A DNA stretch of 55,071 nucleotides from Burkholderia sp. H160. Its GTDB lineage: Bacteria > Pseudomonadota > Gammaproteobacteria > Burkholderiales > Burkholderiaceae. Shown here one piece after another: positions 1-6,939 of this stretch. Location: assembly GCA_000173575.1 (NCBI GenBank), contig ABYL01000040.1, forward strand, positions 1-55,071, in the 5' to 3' direction. The translations under genes were made by a program, and so were the position numbers. Position 1 is the first letter of the stretch. Every line of letters begins with the position of its first letter. Below the pieces are notes generated by a model. The model saw only the letters and a list, made by a program, of their open reading frames with translations. It ran no database searches and had not been told where the DNA came from.

Positions 1-447
1 GTCCGCCGGCGCCGCCCCGGCGCCGAGCGCGGTCTCGCGCACCTGCGCCTCGATGTTGACGATGTTGCGAAACCGTTGGCTCGACCGATATAGCGTCAGC
101 GCGTCGACACCCGGGTCGTCGCTGGCGGTCGTGGAGGCCAGGCGGTCAACCAGGCGGTCGAAGGATGCCAGCTGGTCGAGCACATGCCGATGCGTCTCGC
201 GCACGGCATCGACCGTATCGTCGCGAGACAACTGCAACGCGAGGCGTTCGATCGTCAGCGTGTGCTGCACCAGATCCTGCGCATCCGCGAGCCGCGCGAG
301 CCGCTCTTCGGCCAGCAGACGGATCGAGTGGGCCGAACCGGACAACGAGTAAACGGTCGTGGCACCGACCACGACCACCAGCGCGGCCAGGCACGAAACA
401 ACGACCGCAAACTGAGCGGTGAGCGATTGTGGGAAAGGCAGTTTCAC
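1..447 (-). CDS. Sensor histidine kinase, N-terminal part (runs off window)
   Basis: Open without a stop from a GTG at 447 down to base 1 (149 codons). The first 20 or so residues precede a hydrophobic stretch (about residues 10-33, AVVVSCLAALVVVVGATT) that looks like a first membrane segment. After it comes an alpha-helical, Leu/Arg/Asp-rich region typical of the helical periplasmic sensor domain of TorS-like kinases. The GTG overlaps the TGA of the preceding binding-protein gene (GTGA), so the two are probably translationally coupled. No catalytic domain lies inside the window. The kinase call therefore rests on the membrane/sensor architecture and on pairing with a periplasmic binding protein; a chemoreceptor is the main alternative. 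Confidence 0.6.
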   Translation of the reverse strand, partial: MKLPFPQSLTAQFAVVVSCLAALVVVVGATTVYSLSGSAHSIRLLAEERLARLADAQDLVQHTLTIERLALQLSRDDTVDAVRETHRHVLDQLASFDRLVDRLASTTASDDPGVDALTLYRSSQRFRNIVNIEAQVRETALGAGAAPAD

Positions 448-1577
448 GGTCGATGCCAGATCCGACGATAAATGTCGCGATAGCCGTTGTCGGGATCATA
501 AAGCAGACGATCGCCCCCGTCCGCCGCGATGTTGTCTGCCGTCACGAGATGCACCGGGCTCACGTAACCCGTGACGCCTTCTCCAGCGAAAAGCCGGTTC
601 ATTTCGTCGATCAGTTGCCAGCCGTGCTGATTCAGGGGCTCGGCCACGGTGCCCGTCTGGAACGTCCCCGTCCGAATGCGCAGGAAGGCGGACTCGCTGC
701 CGTCGCCGGCCGACAGCATGATCATTGCAGCGTTTGGCATTCCCGCCTGGGTCAGCACCGGAGCGGCGTAGTCAAAGTAGATGTCGTTGATCGCCAGCGC
801 ACAGTTCCAGCGCGTGCCGTAACGGGCGAGCAGGGCGCGTGTCGCCCCCGGCACCAGTTCCCGGCTGCGCGAGATCGCCACGTCGCGCACTTCAAGCAGG
901 GTACAGCCACTGCATGCGCGAACGACGGCAGCCATTGCATCCGCCTTGTCCTGTGCAATCCGGAAACTGGAATCCGTGAAGATGACGACGCCCCCATGCC
1001 CGGCTGACTGCACGATGGCCGCGAGGGCGGTCACGCGCGCAACCTCGAGCGGATCCGTCGACACGTTCATCGCGACGGGCGTGCCCGGCACTGGGCCAGC
1101 CCGGGCCGCCACATGCCAGCCGACGATCGGGATGTTGCTCTCGGCAAACGGCTGCAGGGCAGGGAGCAGCGCGTGTGCGTCGCCGCCGACGAGGATCAGA
1201 CCGTCGGGGTGGCTTGCCAGCGCATTCGCGAGCATCTTCAGACGCAGGTCGGCCGCCCCTGCGGAATCGTAGATCTTCACGCGCCAGCCTATCACCTTGG
1301 CCGCCTCGAGCACACCATCGACCACACCGAGAATGCCGCCGTTGCGCAAATCCTCGGCGACGACCGCGATGCGTTTTCCAGATTGCGCGCGTGGCCCGTT
1401 GAGCGGCCCGTTCCAGGGGGCAGCGGGTCGCGAAGCGGCGTCGGTCACTCGCTTTGCCAGGGCCAGGAACTCCGTCGCGGTGACGGGGGATCCGGGCCTG
1501 GCGGCAGGCATCAAATCCTGCGCGGAGGCGGCCGACAGCACACCCGCGCATGCCAACGCCAGAAGGAAGCCCCTCAT
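444..1577 (-). CDS. Periplasmic sugar-binding-like protein (TorT/LuxP-type sensor partner)
   Basis: A 377-residue protein with a signal peptide (MRGFLLALACAGVLSAASAQ), followed by a periplasmic-binding-protein type I fold. Visible landmarks are GKRIAVVAEDLRNGG, the DGLILVGGD strand-loop and NIPIVGWHVAA, characteristic of the ribose-binding/LacI-like family. The start at 1577 is chosen because the signal peptide begins there; a longer reading to 1679 has no signal sequence. No ABC permease or ATPase follows. The next gene is instead a membrane sensor that overlaps it by four bases, as in TorT-TorS or LuxP-LuxQ pairs. The inferred role is to present a small ligand to the adjacent sensor rather than to a transporter. 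The ligand is unknown. Confidence 0.75.
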   Translation of the reverse strand: MRGFLLALACAGVLSAASAQDLMPAARPGSPVTATEFLALAKRVTDAASRPAAPWNGPLNGPRAQSGKRIAVVAEDLRNGGILGVVDGVLEAAKVIGWRVKIYDSAGAADLRLKMLANALASHPDGLILVGGDAHALLPALQPFAESNIPIVGWHVAARAGPVPGTPVAMNVSTDPLEVARVTALAAIVQSAGHGGVVIFTDSSFRIAQDKADAMAAVVRACSGCTLLEVRDVAISRSRELVPGATRALLARYGTRWNCALAINDIYFDYAAPVLTQAGMPNAAMIMLSAGDGSESAFLRIRTGTFQTGTVAEPLNQHGWQLIDEMNRLFAGEGVTGYVSPVHLVTADNIAADGGDRLLYDPDNGYRDIYRRIWHRP

Positions 1578-1968
1578 ACTTGTTCCCCACGGGCTCCGTC
1601 GAGGTAGATTGGTGTCTCCCAAAGCCGCTCGCGGAGGACCTTTTGAGCAGGATAGTACAAGCCGATTCCAGCGTGCCACCGGTCATGCCCTGGTGCGTAT
1701 TGGATAACCGGGCGATGGCCGCGAGCAATTCGACCCGCATGGTCCGAATGCTGGGCGCGTGGCGGTCACTCACCTCAGGCGCCCCTTTCCCACATATTGG
1801 GGAAACTCCCTGGCTCGCAGTCATAATCACGCGGCTTAACGAAAGTTAGAATGGGTGCTCTAGGGCGGCGTCAGCCCGTTTGCCCGGCCCACGGGCACGG
1901 TGTGGAACGCCCTTCGCGAATCCCAATGGCAGCACTCGCCGTGTCAGCGAGAACCGGAGAGATATTCC
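1578..1968. other. Intergenic region between divergent genes
   Basis: 391 bases without a convincing gene. It should hold the promoters of the leftward binding-protein/sensor pair and of the rightward phasin-like gene. An inverted repeat TTTCCC-N8-GGGAAA lies at 1786-1805, and a possible -10 element TAGAAT at 1847-1852. Neither is strong enough to call as a site. Confidence 0.4.
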
Positions 1969-2511
1969 ATGAGCAGCCCTAACCAGATGCCATTCACCCT
2001 ATCCGTTCCGATCATCGTGTCACAACTGTCTGACCAATTCCTTGCCGGCCTTTGTGCGCTGACGCGGCTGAACGTGGATATATGCAACTCTGCGTTCACC
2101 GATGCCGCGGTGCACGGGCAGAGCGTATTGCTCGCCCAGACGCCGGAACAGTTCGTTAGACGACAGGCCGAGATGATGCCGTGGCTCGCCCTGCAATTCG
2201 CCGGATACACGCGCGGCTGGATGGACATCGTGTCGGAAGCAGAAGGTCCGCGCCGCTCCGCCCGCAATCTCGACGACGGGCATGAGCCCCCGTCGGGCAA
2301 CATGCCCGCTGGCATGTCGGCCTGTGCAACGGGCGTCGACGCCATGATGCGCGAGGCCGTGTCGCCGCAACTGCAGGCGGATGACGAGGCTGTCGCCGGG
2401 ACTGACGCACGGGACATGACCCGGGCCATCATCAGGCGAGCCGCAAAGGCGGCCGCCGACACGGCGAAACGCGGAAGTACGCCCCCCGCGCCTCGCTCGT
2501 CAAGCCGATAG
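1969..2511 (+). CDS. Phasin-family-like protein
   Basis: A 180-residue protein beginning MSSPNQMPFTLSV, with a GGAGAG ribosome-binding site a few bases upstream of the ATG at 1969. The pattern of helices (LTRLNVDICNSAFTDA, QTPEQFVRRQAEMMPWLALQFAGYTRGWMDI) matches small phasins of Burkholderia, which coat polyhydroxyalkanoate granules. In those proteins, 'trQaelmpwlaqqfagYtr' is a recurring theme. The C-terminal third is low-complexity (Ala/Arg/Ser-rich) and probably disordered. The gene stands alone, followed by two very small genes on the same strand. Granule binding is inferred from the family resemblance, not from any catalytic motif. Confidence 0.6.
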   Translation: MSSPNQMPFTLSVPIIVSQLSDQFLAGLCALTRLNVDICNSAFTDAAVHGQSVLLAQTPEQFVRRQAEMMPWLALQFAGYTRGWMDIVSEAEGPRRSARNLDDGHEPPSGNMPAGMSACATGVDAMMREAVSPQLQADDEAVAGTDARDMTRAIIRRAAKAAADTAKRGSTPPAPRSSSR

Positions 2512-2617
2512 GCGACAACCTTCGACACACCTGCCGGGTTCGGTTTTGGCGCCCTGCCCATGCGGCCGTGGCCGGAACCGGTTACCCGTTCTTCGTTCCT
2601 ACCGGGAGGCAAACGAC

Positions 2618-2815
2618 ATGTTGAGCCCGCACGAAGTGGCCACGTTGTTGCTGTTGAAGGATGCGCCTGAACGGATCGATGTGGACCGGGCAGAGCTTGG
2701 CGCGCTCCGCGAACTGCAGTTGATTGCGAACGAGCCAGTTGGGTCAGGCTCCCGGGTGCCTAGCGTGACGCCGCGTGGCGACGCCGTGCTGCGTGCGTTT
2801 GCACGGGTACGTTGA
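2618..2815 (+). CDS. Small hypothetical protein (65 aa)
   Basis: Starts at ATG 2618, preceded by a good ribosome-binding site (GGGAGG, 8 bases upstream). It reads MLSPHEVATLLLLKDAPERI and continues with a helix-turn-helix-like arrangement ending in VTPRGDAVLRAFARVR, reminiscent of the 'wing' region of small winged-helix proteins. Burkholderia genomes contain many short proteins of this type after phasin-like or stress genes. Function is unknown; a DNA-binding role is only a guess from the predicted helices. Confidence 0.55.
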   Translation: MLSPHEVATLLLLKDAPERIDVDRAELGALRELQLIANEPVGSGSRVPSVTPRGDAVLRAFARVR

Positions 2816-2910
2816 CCGCCGTACAGACAACCTGTTGAGACGTCCCATACTCGTTGGGCGACCCGCCTTCGCGGGCGGGTGGCAATTCGAGTGTACCTGA
2901 GGAGGCAGAC

Positions 2911-3069
2911 GTGGACCTATCGTGGCTGGGTACGGCTGTGGGCCTGATCGTGCTGGTGATGGCCGCGTGCGGCGTGCTTGCGCACTACCGCCGCGAACGG
3001 CGTCGTGCTGATCTGCTGCGCAATCTTGATCACCACGACTGGTGCCGCTGGACGCGGTCGCGACACTGA
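2911..3069 (+). CDS. Small single-pass membrane protein (52 aa)
   Basis: Begins at GTG 2911 with a strong upstream site (GAGGAGG). It encodes one hydrophobic helix (WLGTAVGLIVLVMAACGVLAH) followed by a basic, Arg/His-rich tail. Size and shape resemble small inner-membrane proteins of unknown role. A G/C-rich inverted repeat (ACCCGCC-TTCGCG-GGCGGGT, 2870-2890) lies between it and the preceding small gene. There is no T-run after the repeat, so it is not a standard terminator. No function can be assigned. Confidence 0.45.
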   Translation: MDLSWLGTAVGLIVLVMAACGVLAHYRRERRRADLLRNLDHHDWCRWTRSRH

Positions 3070-3199
3070 AACGGACCGAAGACATCTCTGTCGCACCGGC
3101 TGGCGAAAAGGCCCGACATCGAGTGCATGGCCGCAACTCATGCCGCCAATCATCGGTTCGCACCGTCCTGAGTTTCCCCCGACACGCCAACTGACAACT

Positions 3200-3313
3200 T
3201 CAGGCAGCGCGGTCGTCCTCTTCGTGTACGCATTGGCTCATCGTGCTAACCGAAGTGTGCCCAAGGTTATCGCGAACAGTGCGCAGGTCCATCTTCCGGT
3301 CGACGCGTTCGCC
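3200..3313 (-). pseudogene. Tyrosine recombinase (phage integrase) C-terminal remnant
   Basis: About 38 codons ending at a TGA (3202-3200) carry the signature end of a tyrosine integrase: DLRTVRDNLGHTSVST followed by a VHEEDDR-type tail. The LGH histidine motif is intact. The residue that should be the catalytic tyrosine in the T-T-x-x-Y-x-H context is Cys (MSQCVHE), and nothing recognisable as the rest of the enzyme survives upstream. This is a dead fragment. It marks an old integration or recombination boundary just in front of the amino-acid transporter operon. No tRNA gene is visible beside it. Confidence 0.7.
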
Positions 3314-3438
3314 TGAGGACTTGCCCGCGCGTTGACGATATGGATGGAGCGGGGGGCGCTGCAATAGCCGCTCTTCCGCACAGACGCACTTCATCCGCCG
3401 CTCGCCTGCCGGGAGCAATCCGCTTTTCTGCACGAACC

Positions 3439-3448
3439 TGTCTATACA
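3439..3448 (+). promoter_or_regulatory. HutC/GntR-type operator, distal copy
   Basis: TGTCTATACA, an imperfect TGT...ACA palindrome of the type bound by HutC-family repressors. It is one of two copies that share 14 of 15 surrounding bases (ac[c/t]TGTCTATACAAA). The two centres are 159 bp apart, close to 15 helical turns, which would suit looping. Confidence 0.6.
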
Positions 3449-3581
3449 AAATATCCCAATTCAGCGCGAATCCGCACGACTGCAAACCTTTCGCCGCGCT
3501 CGAAATGTCTTAGAAAGCTTTGACTATATGGATTTCCCGGAGATCATCGGGTTTTCTCTTAAATGTACTTGCGACGACATT

Positions 3582-3609
3582 TTGACTCGTGCAGACTTGT
3601 CTATACAAA
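3582..3609 (+). promoter_or_regulatory. Candidate sigma-70 promoter of the transporter/lyase operon
   Basis: -35 TTGACT (3582-3587), 16-base spacer, -10 TACAAA (3604-3609), about 65 bases upstream of the first gene. The -10 lies in the proximal operator, a classical repressible arrangement. Confidence 0.45.
3598..3607 (+). promoter_or_regulatory. HutC/GntR-type operator, promoter-proximal copy
   Basis: TGTCTATACA inside the longer palindrome TTGTCTATACAA (3597-3608). It overlaps the putative -10 hexamer of the operon promoter, so binding would block RNA polymerase. The gene for a matching repressor closes the operon at 8624-9406. Confidence 0.65.
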
Positions 3610-3673
3610 TTCAGCGTGGCGGCAGATTGCCTTGCCGGTTGGATAGTGTTCCCTCGACGAAAGGAGATTCGAC

Positions 3674-4534
3674 GTGAAGGTCAAGCGCACTACGTTGGCA
3701 AAGGCATTGATGGGCGCCGTGCTTGGCGCCGCGGCAGTTCTCGCGGCACCGGTGCAGGCGAAGGAATGGAAAACGGTCACGATCGCCCTCGAAGGCGGCT
3801 ACGCGCCGTGGAATCTGACGTTGCCCGGCGGCAAGCTAGGTGGCTTCGAGCCGGAACTTGTCGCCAATCTGTGCGCACGCATCAAGATCCAGTGCAACCT
3901 CGTGGCACAGGATTGGGACGGCATGATCCCGGGTCTGCAGGCCGGCAAGTTCGACGTGCTGATGGACGCCATCTCGATCACACCGGAACGTGAAAAGATC
4001 ATCGCGTTCTCGAAGCCATACGCGGCGACGCCTGCCACCTTCGCCGTGACTGACACGAAGGTGTTATCGAAGGCCGCGCCGACGGCGCAACCCGTCAAGC
4101 TGACTGGCGATCCGAAAACGGATCAGCCGACCGTCGACGCACTGCGCAAGCAGCTCAAGGGTAAGACGATCGGCATCCAGTCGGGCACCGTCTACACGAA
4201 GTTCATCAACGACGGCTTCAAGGACATCGCGACCATCCGCGTCTACAAGACGTCGCCGGAACGCGATCTGGACCTGGTCGCGGGCCGCATCGATGCTTCT
4301 TTCGACGACGTGACCTATTACGCCGCTAACATGGACAAGAAAGAAAACGCATCGATCGTGCTCGCTGGACCGAAGATCGGCGGCCCGATCTGGGGCCCGG
4401 GCGAAGGCCTCGCGTTCCGCAAGCAGGACGCGGACCTGAAGACGAAGTTCGACGCGGCGATCACGGCTGCACAGGCCGACGGCACGATCAAGAAACTCTC
4501 CGACAAGTGGTTCAAGACTGACGTTACGCCCTGA
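3674..4534 (+). CDS. Polar amino-acid ABC transporter, periplasmic binding protein
   Basis: A 286-residue protein of the HisJ/ArtJ/OccT (SBP_bac_3) family. Its GTG start has an AAGGAG site 7 bases upstream. Residues 1-29 form a signal peptide ending PVQA. After it come the family hallmarks: EGGYAPWN near the N-terminus, GFEPELVANLCARI, the QDWDGMIPGLQAGKFDVLMDAISITPERE stretch and FSKPYAAT. It would capture an amino-acid-like ligand in the periplasm and deliver it to the two permeases that follow. The operon context (a histidine-lyase homologue and a HutC-type regulator) points to histidine or a histidine derivative such as ergothioneine or hercynine. The family signature alone cannot tell these apart. 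Confidence 0.9.
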   Translation: MKVKRTTLAKALMGAVLGAAAVLAAPVQAKEWKTVTIALEGGYAPWNLTLPGGKLGGFEPELVANLCARIKIQCNLVAQDWDGMIPGLQAGKFDVLMDAISITPEREKIIAFSKPYAATPATFAVTDTKVLSKAAPTAQPVKLTGDPKTDQPTVDALRKQLKGKTIGIQSGTVYTKFINDGFKDIATIRVYKTSPERDLDLVAGRIDASFDDVTYYAANMDKKENASIVLAGPKIGGPIWGPGEGLAFRKQDADLKTKFDAAITAAQADGTIKKLSDKWFKTDVTP

Positions 4535-4556
4535 TCACCTTGCAGCAATGTTGAAA

Positions 4557-4588
4557 GCGATTGACGCGGCATTCGCCGCGTCAATCGC
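4557..4588 (+). terminator. Intercistronic stem-loop (14-bp perfect stem, no T-run)
   Basis: A perfect inverted repeat: left arm 4557-4570 (GCGATTGACGCGGC), loop ATTC, right arm 4575-4588. It lies 22 bases after the binding-protein stop and 35 before the permease start. Without a T-run it is unlikely to be a full terminator. Such hairpins after binding-protein genes commonly protect the upstream message from 3' exonucleases and so raise its level over the permeases. Confidence 0.7.
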
Positions 4589-4622
4589 CGAATGATGGAT
4601 CGTACTGGTTGAGGAGTAACGA

Positions 4623-5345
4623 ATGGCTCTGATCGAGATGCTCGGCTTCGGGCCGCAAGGCTGGGGTGGCGTATTGCTGCTTGCCTCGTTGATGACCATC
4701 GCGCTGACACTTGCGGCGCTGGCAGTGGGTGCAGTATTTGGCGCGCTGGTTGCAGCGGCCAAGCTGTCACGCCATCGAAGCCTGCGCGTCATCGGTGACT
4801 TCTACACGACGGTGTTTCGCGGCGTTCCCGAACTGCTCGTGATCTACCTGTTCTATTTCGGCGGCTCGACGCTGTTGACCACGGTCGGGCAGTGGTTCGG
4901 CGCCGAAGGCTTCGTCGGCGTGCCGCCGTTCGCGATCGGTGCGCTGGCCGTCGGGATGATTTCCGGTGCGTATCAGGCCGAGGTCTATCGTTCCGCTGTG
5001 CTGGCGGTGTCGAAAGGCGAACTCGAAGCAGCCCGCGCAACCGGCATGCATACCCTGCTGGTCGCGCGCCGTATCCTGATTCCGCAGGTGCTGCGCTTTG
5101 CGTTGCCCGGCATCGGCAACGTGTGGCAGCTGAGCCTCAAGGACTCGGCGCTGATCTCGGTGACCGGCCTCGCGGAACTGCTGCGTACGAGCCAGATCGC
5201 CGCGGGTTCTACCCATCAATACTTGACCTTCTTCGCCGTGGGCGGCGCGATCTACCTGGTGATGACGGGCATCTCCAACCGGGTCTTCAACCACGCGGAA
5301 GCGCGCGTTGGCAGATCGTTCAAGCGCAATTTCGCGCGCAACTGA
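4623..5345 (+). CDS. Polar amino-acid ABC transporter, permease 1
   Basis: 240 residues, HisQ/ArtQ-like, with about five hydrophobic segments. The N-terminal VLLLASLMTIALTLAALAVGAVFGALVAAAKLS and the TVFRGVPELLVIYLFYFG motif are typical of HisM/HisQ permeases. The cytoplasmic EAA loop that contacts the ATPase is readable (ELEAARATGMHTLLVARRILIPQ). A GAGG-type site precedes the ATG. The gene follows the binding-protein gene after a stem-loop and ends 16 bases before the second permease. The inferred role is one half of a heterodimeric inner-membrane channel. Confidence 0.9.
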   Translation: MALIEMLGFGPQGWGGVLLLASLMTIALTLAALAVGAVFGALVAAAKLSRHRSLRVIGDFYTTVFRGVPELLVIYLFYFGGSTLLTTVGQWFGAEGFVGVPPFAIGALAVGMISGAYQAEVYRSAVLAVSKGELEAARATGMHTLLVARRILIPQVLRFALPGIGNVWQLSLKDSALISVTGLAELLRTSQIAAGSTHQYLTFFAVGGAIYLVMTGISNRVFNHAEARVGRSFKRNFARN

Positions 5346-5361
5346 CGAGGGAACCGCCATC

Positions 5362-6114
5362 ATGCAATTCGATTTCGATTTCCTTCTCGATACACTGCGG
5401 CAACTGTTGGGCGCCGTACCGGCGACCCTGGGCCTGTTCTTCTGTTCGCTGGTGCTGGGCGGTCTGCTCTCGCTATTGATCGTCACGATGCGCGTGTCGC
5501 CGCACTGGTTGCCGAACCGCTTCGCCCGCGTCTACATCCTCGTGTTTCGCGGCTCGCCGCTGTTGATCCAGATGTTCCTCGTCTACTACGGGATGGGGCA
5601 ATTCGGCATCATCCGCGAGAGTTTCATGTGGCCTGTGCTGCGCGATCCGTATATGTGCGCGGTGCTGTCGCTGGCGCTGTGTACGGCTGGATATACGGCC
5701 GAGATCATTCGCGGTGGACTGATGGCCGTGCCGGTCGGCCAGATCGAAGCGGGCTATTCGATCGGCCTGTCGGGTTTTGCGCTGCTGCGCCGGGTGATCG
5801 GCCCGATCGCACTGCGTCAGTGTCTGCCCGCCTATTCGACTGAGGCCGTTCTGCTCGTGAAGTCGACGGCGCTCGCGAGTCTCGTCACCGTCTGGGAAGT
5901 GACGGGCGTCGCGCAGCAGATCATCCAGCAGACCTATCGCACGACCGAAGTATTCATCTGCGCAGCCCTTATCTATCTGTTCCTGAATTTTGTCATCGTG
6001 CGTCTGCTGGGTCTGCTCGAGCGCCGCCTGTCGCGCCATCTGCGCGCAGCGCCCGCGGCAGCCGCGGCCGGCCCGGTTTCCTCTATCACCGAAGCACGTC
6101 GTGCCGCCCCCTGA
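5362..6114 (+). CDS. Polar amino-acid ABC transporter, permease 2
   Basis: 250 residues, HisM-like. It starts at ATG 5362 ([27 protein letters not shown]). The family motifs [21 protein letters not shown], the [29 protein letters not shown] loop and the terminal helices are clear. It is the paralogous partner of the preceding permease. The C-terminus carries an Ala/Pro-rich tail ([14 protein letters not shown]) not needed for transport. The ATPase gene follows 25 bases later. Confidence 0.9.
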   Translation: MQFDFDFLLDTLRQLLGAVPATLGLFFCSLVLGGLLSLLIVTMRVSPHWLPNRFARVYILVFRGSPLLIQMFLVYYGMGQFGIIRESFMWPVLRDPYMCAVLSLALCTAGYTAEIIRGGLMAVPVGQIEAGYSIGLSGFALLRRVIGPIALRQCLPAYSTEAVLLVKSTALASLVTVWEVTGVAQQIIQQTYRTTEVFICAALIYLFLNFVIVRLLGLLERRLSRHLRAAPAAAAAGPVSSITEARRAAP

Positions 6115-6139
6115 ACGGCAGTCATTTCCGGAGAATCAC

Positions 6140-6931
6140 ATGAACGCTAAGGCACCCGTTGCATTGTCGGTCAGGAACATTCACAAGTCGTTCGGCGAAC
6201 ACCACGTCCTGAAGGGCATCTCGCTCGATGCGCACGAAGGCGACGTGATCTCGATCCTCGGCGCGAGCGGCTCGGGCAAGAGCACCTTCCTGCGCTGCCT
6301 GAACCTGCTGGAGACGCCTGACGATGGTTCGGTCTCGCTCGCCGGCGAGGAACTGCAGATGAAGCGTCGGGCCGACGGCAAGCTGCAGCCGCGTGACCGC
6401 CGCCAGGTGGACCGCATCCGTTCGCAGCTCGGCATGGTGTTTCAAAACTTCAACCTGTGGTCGCACATGACCGTGCTCGACAACCTGATCGAAGGTCCGA
6501 TGCGAGTGCTGAAACGAACCCGCGCCGAGTCGATCGAAGAAGCTGAAGCCCTGCTCGAGAAGGTCGGCCTCGCGGAAAAGCGCGGGCACTATCCGGCGCA
6601 CCTGTCGGGCGGCCAGCAGCAGCGCGTCGCGATTGCACGCGCGCTGGCGATGCATCCGAAAGTCATGCTGTTCGATGAGCCGACTTCCGCGCTCGATCCG
6701 GAACTGGTCGGCGAAGTGCTGCGCGTGATGCGTTCGCTCGCAGAAGAGGGACGCACGATGCTGGTCGTGACGCACGAAATGGGCTTTGCGCGCCATGTGT
6801 CGAATCGCGTGATGTTCCTGCATCAGGGGCAGGTCGAAGCCGACGGCACGCCGGACGAAGTCTTCGGCGAACTGAAATCCGACCGCTTCCGGCAGTTCGT
6901 GTCGAGCCATCATTCCCGCACCACAAACTGA
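6140..6931 (+). CDS. Polar amino-acid ABC transporter, ATP-binding protein
   Basis: 263 residues of the HisP/GlnQ class. The Walker [10 protein letters not shown] lies near residue 44, the Q-loop in [16 protein letters not shown], the signature [15 protein letters not shown], Walker [15 protein letters not shown] and the switch histidine in VVTHEMGFA. The start at ATG 6140 gives the usual N-terminus just before the first beta strand ([20 protein letters not shown]). A GGAG site sits upstream. The gene completes a four-component importer and is followed after 8 bases by the lyase homologue, so transport and catabolism are co-expressed. Confidence 0.93.
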   Translation: MNAKAPVALSVRNIHKSFGEHHVLKGISLDAHEGDVISILGASGSGKSTFLRCLNLLETPDDGSVSLAGEELQMKRRADGKLQPRDRRQVDRIRSQLGMVFQNFNLWSHMTVLDNLIEGPMRVLKRTRAESIEEAEALLEKVGLAEKRGHYPAHLSGGQQQRVAIARALAMHPKVMLFDEPTSALDPELVGEVLRVMRSLAEEGRTMLVVTHEMGFARHVSNRVMFLHQGQVEADGTPDEVFGELKSDRFRQFVSSHHSRTTN

Positions 6932-6939
6932 GCATCATC

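Larger units (their letters stand above)
3070..3673. other. Gene-poor stretch: integrase remnant and operon control region
   Basis: About 600 bases without an intact gene. The left half holds the integrase remnant. The right half (3430-3673) is more AT-rich and holds two copies of an operator-like palindrome and a promoter candidate for the ABC transporter/lyase operon, each listed separately. Confidence 0.6.

Noticed and set aside
1786-1805. TTTCCC-N8-GGGAAA as a regulator site
   Set aside because: It is a single short repeat with no second copy and no adjacent regulator gene; it is mentioned only in the intergenic entry.
892-1830. 312-residue minus-strand frame overlapping the binding-protein gene
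   Set aside because: It is a frame shadow of the binding-protein gene, with Arg-rich low-complexity composition and no signal peptide.
2870-2890. G/C-rich inverted repeat as a Rho-independent terminator
   Set aside because: Only a 7-bp stem and no T-run follows, so it is not convincing as a terminator.
3532-3558. CCCG...CGGG followed by TTTT as a terminator upstream of the transporter operon
   Set aside because: The stem is only four base pairs with an 8-base loop, too weak.
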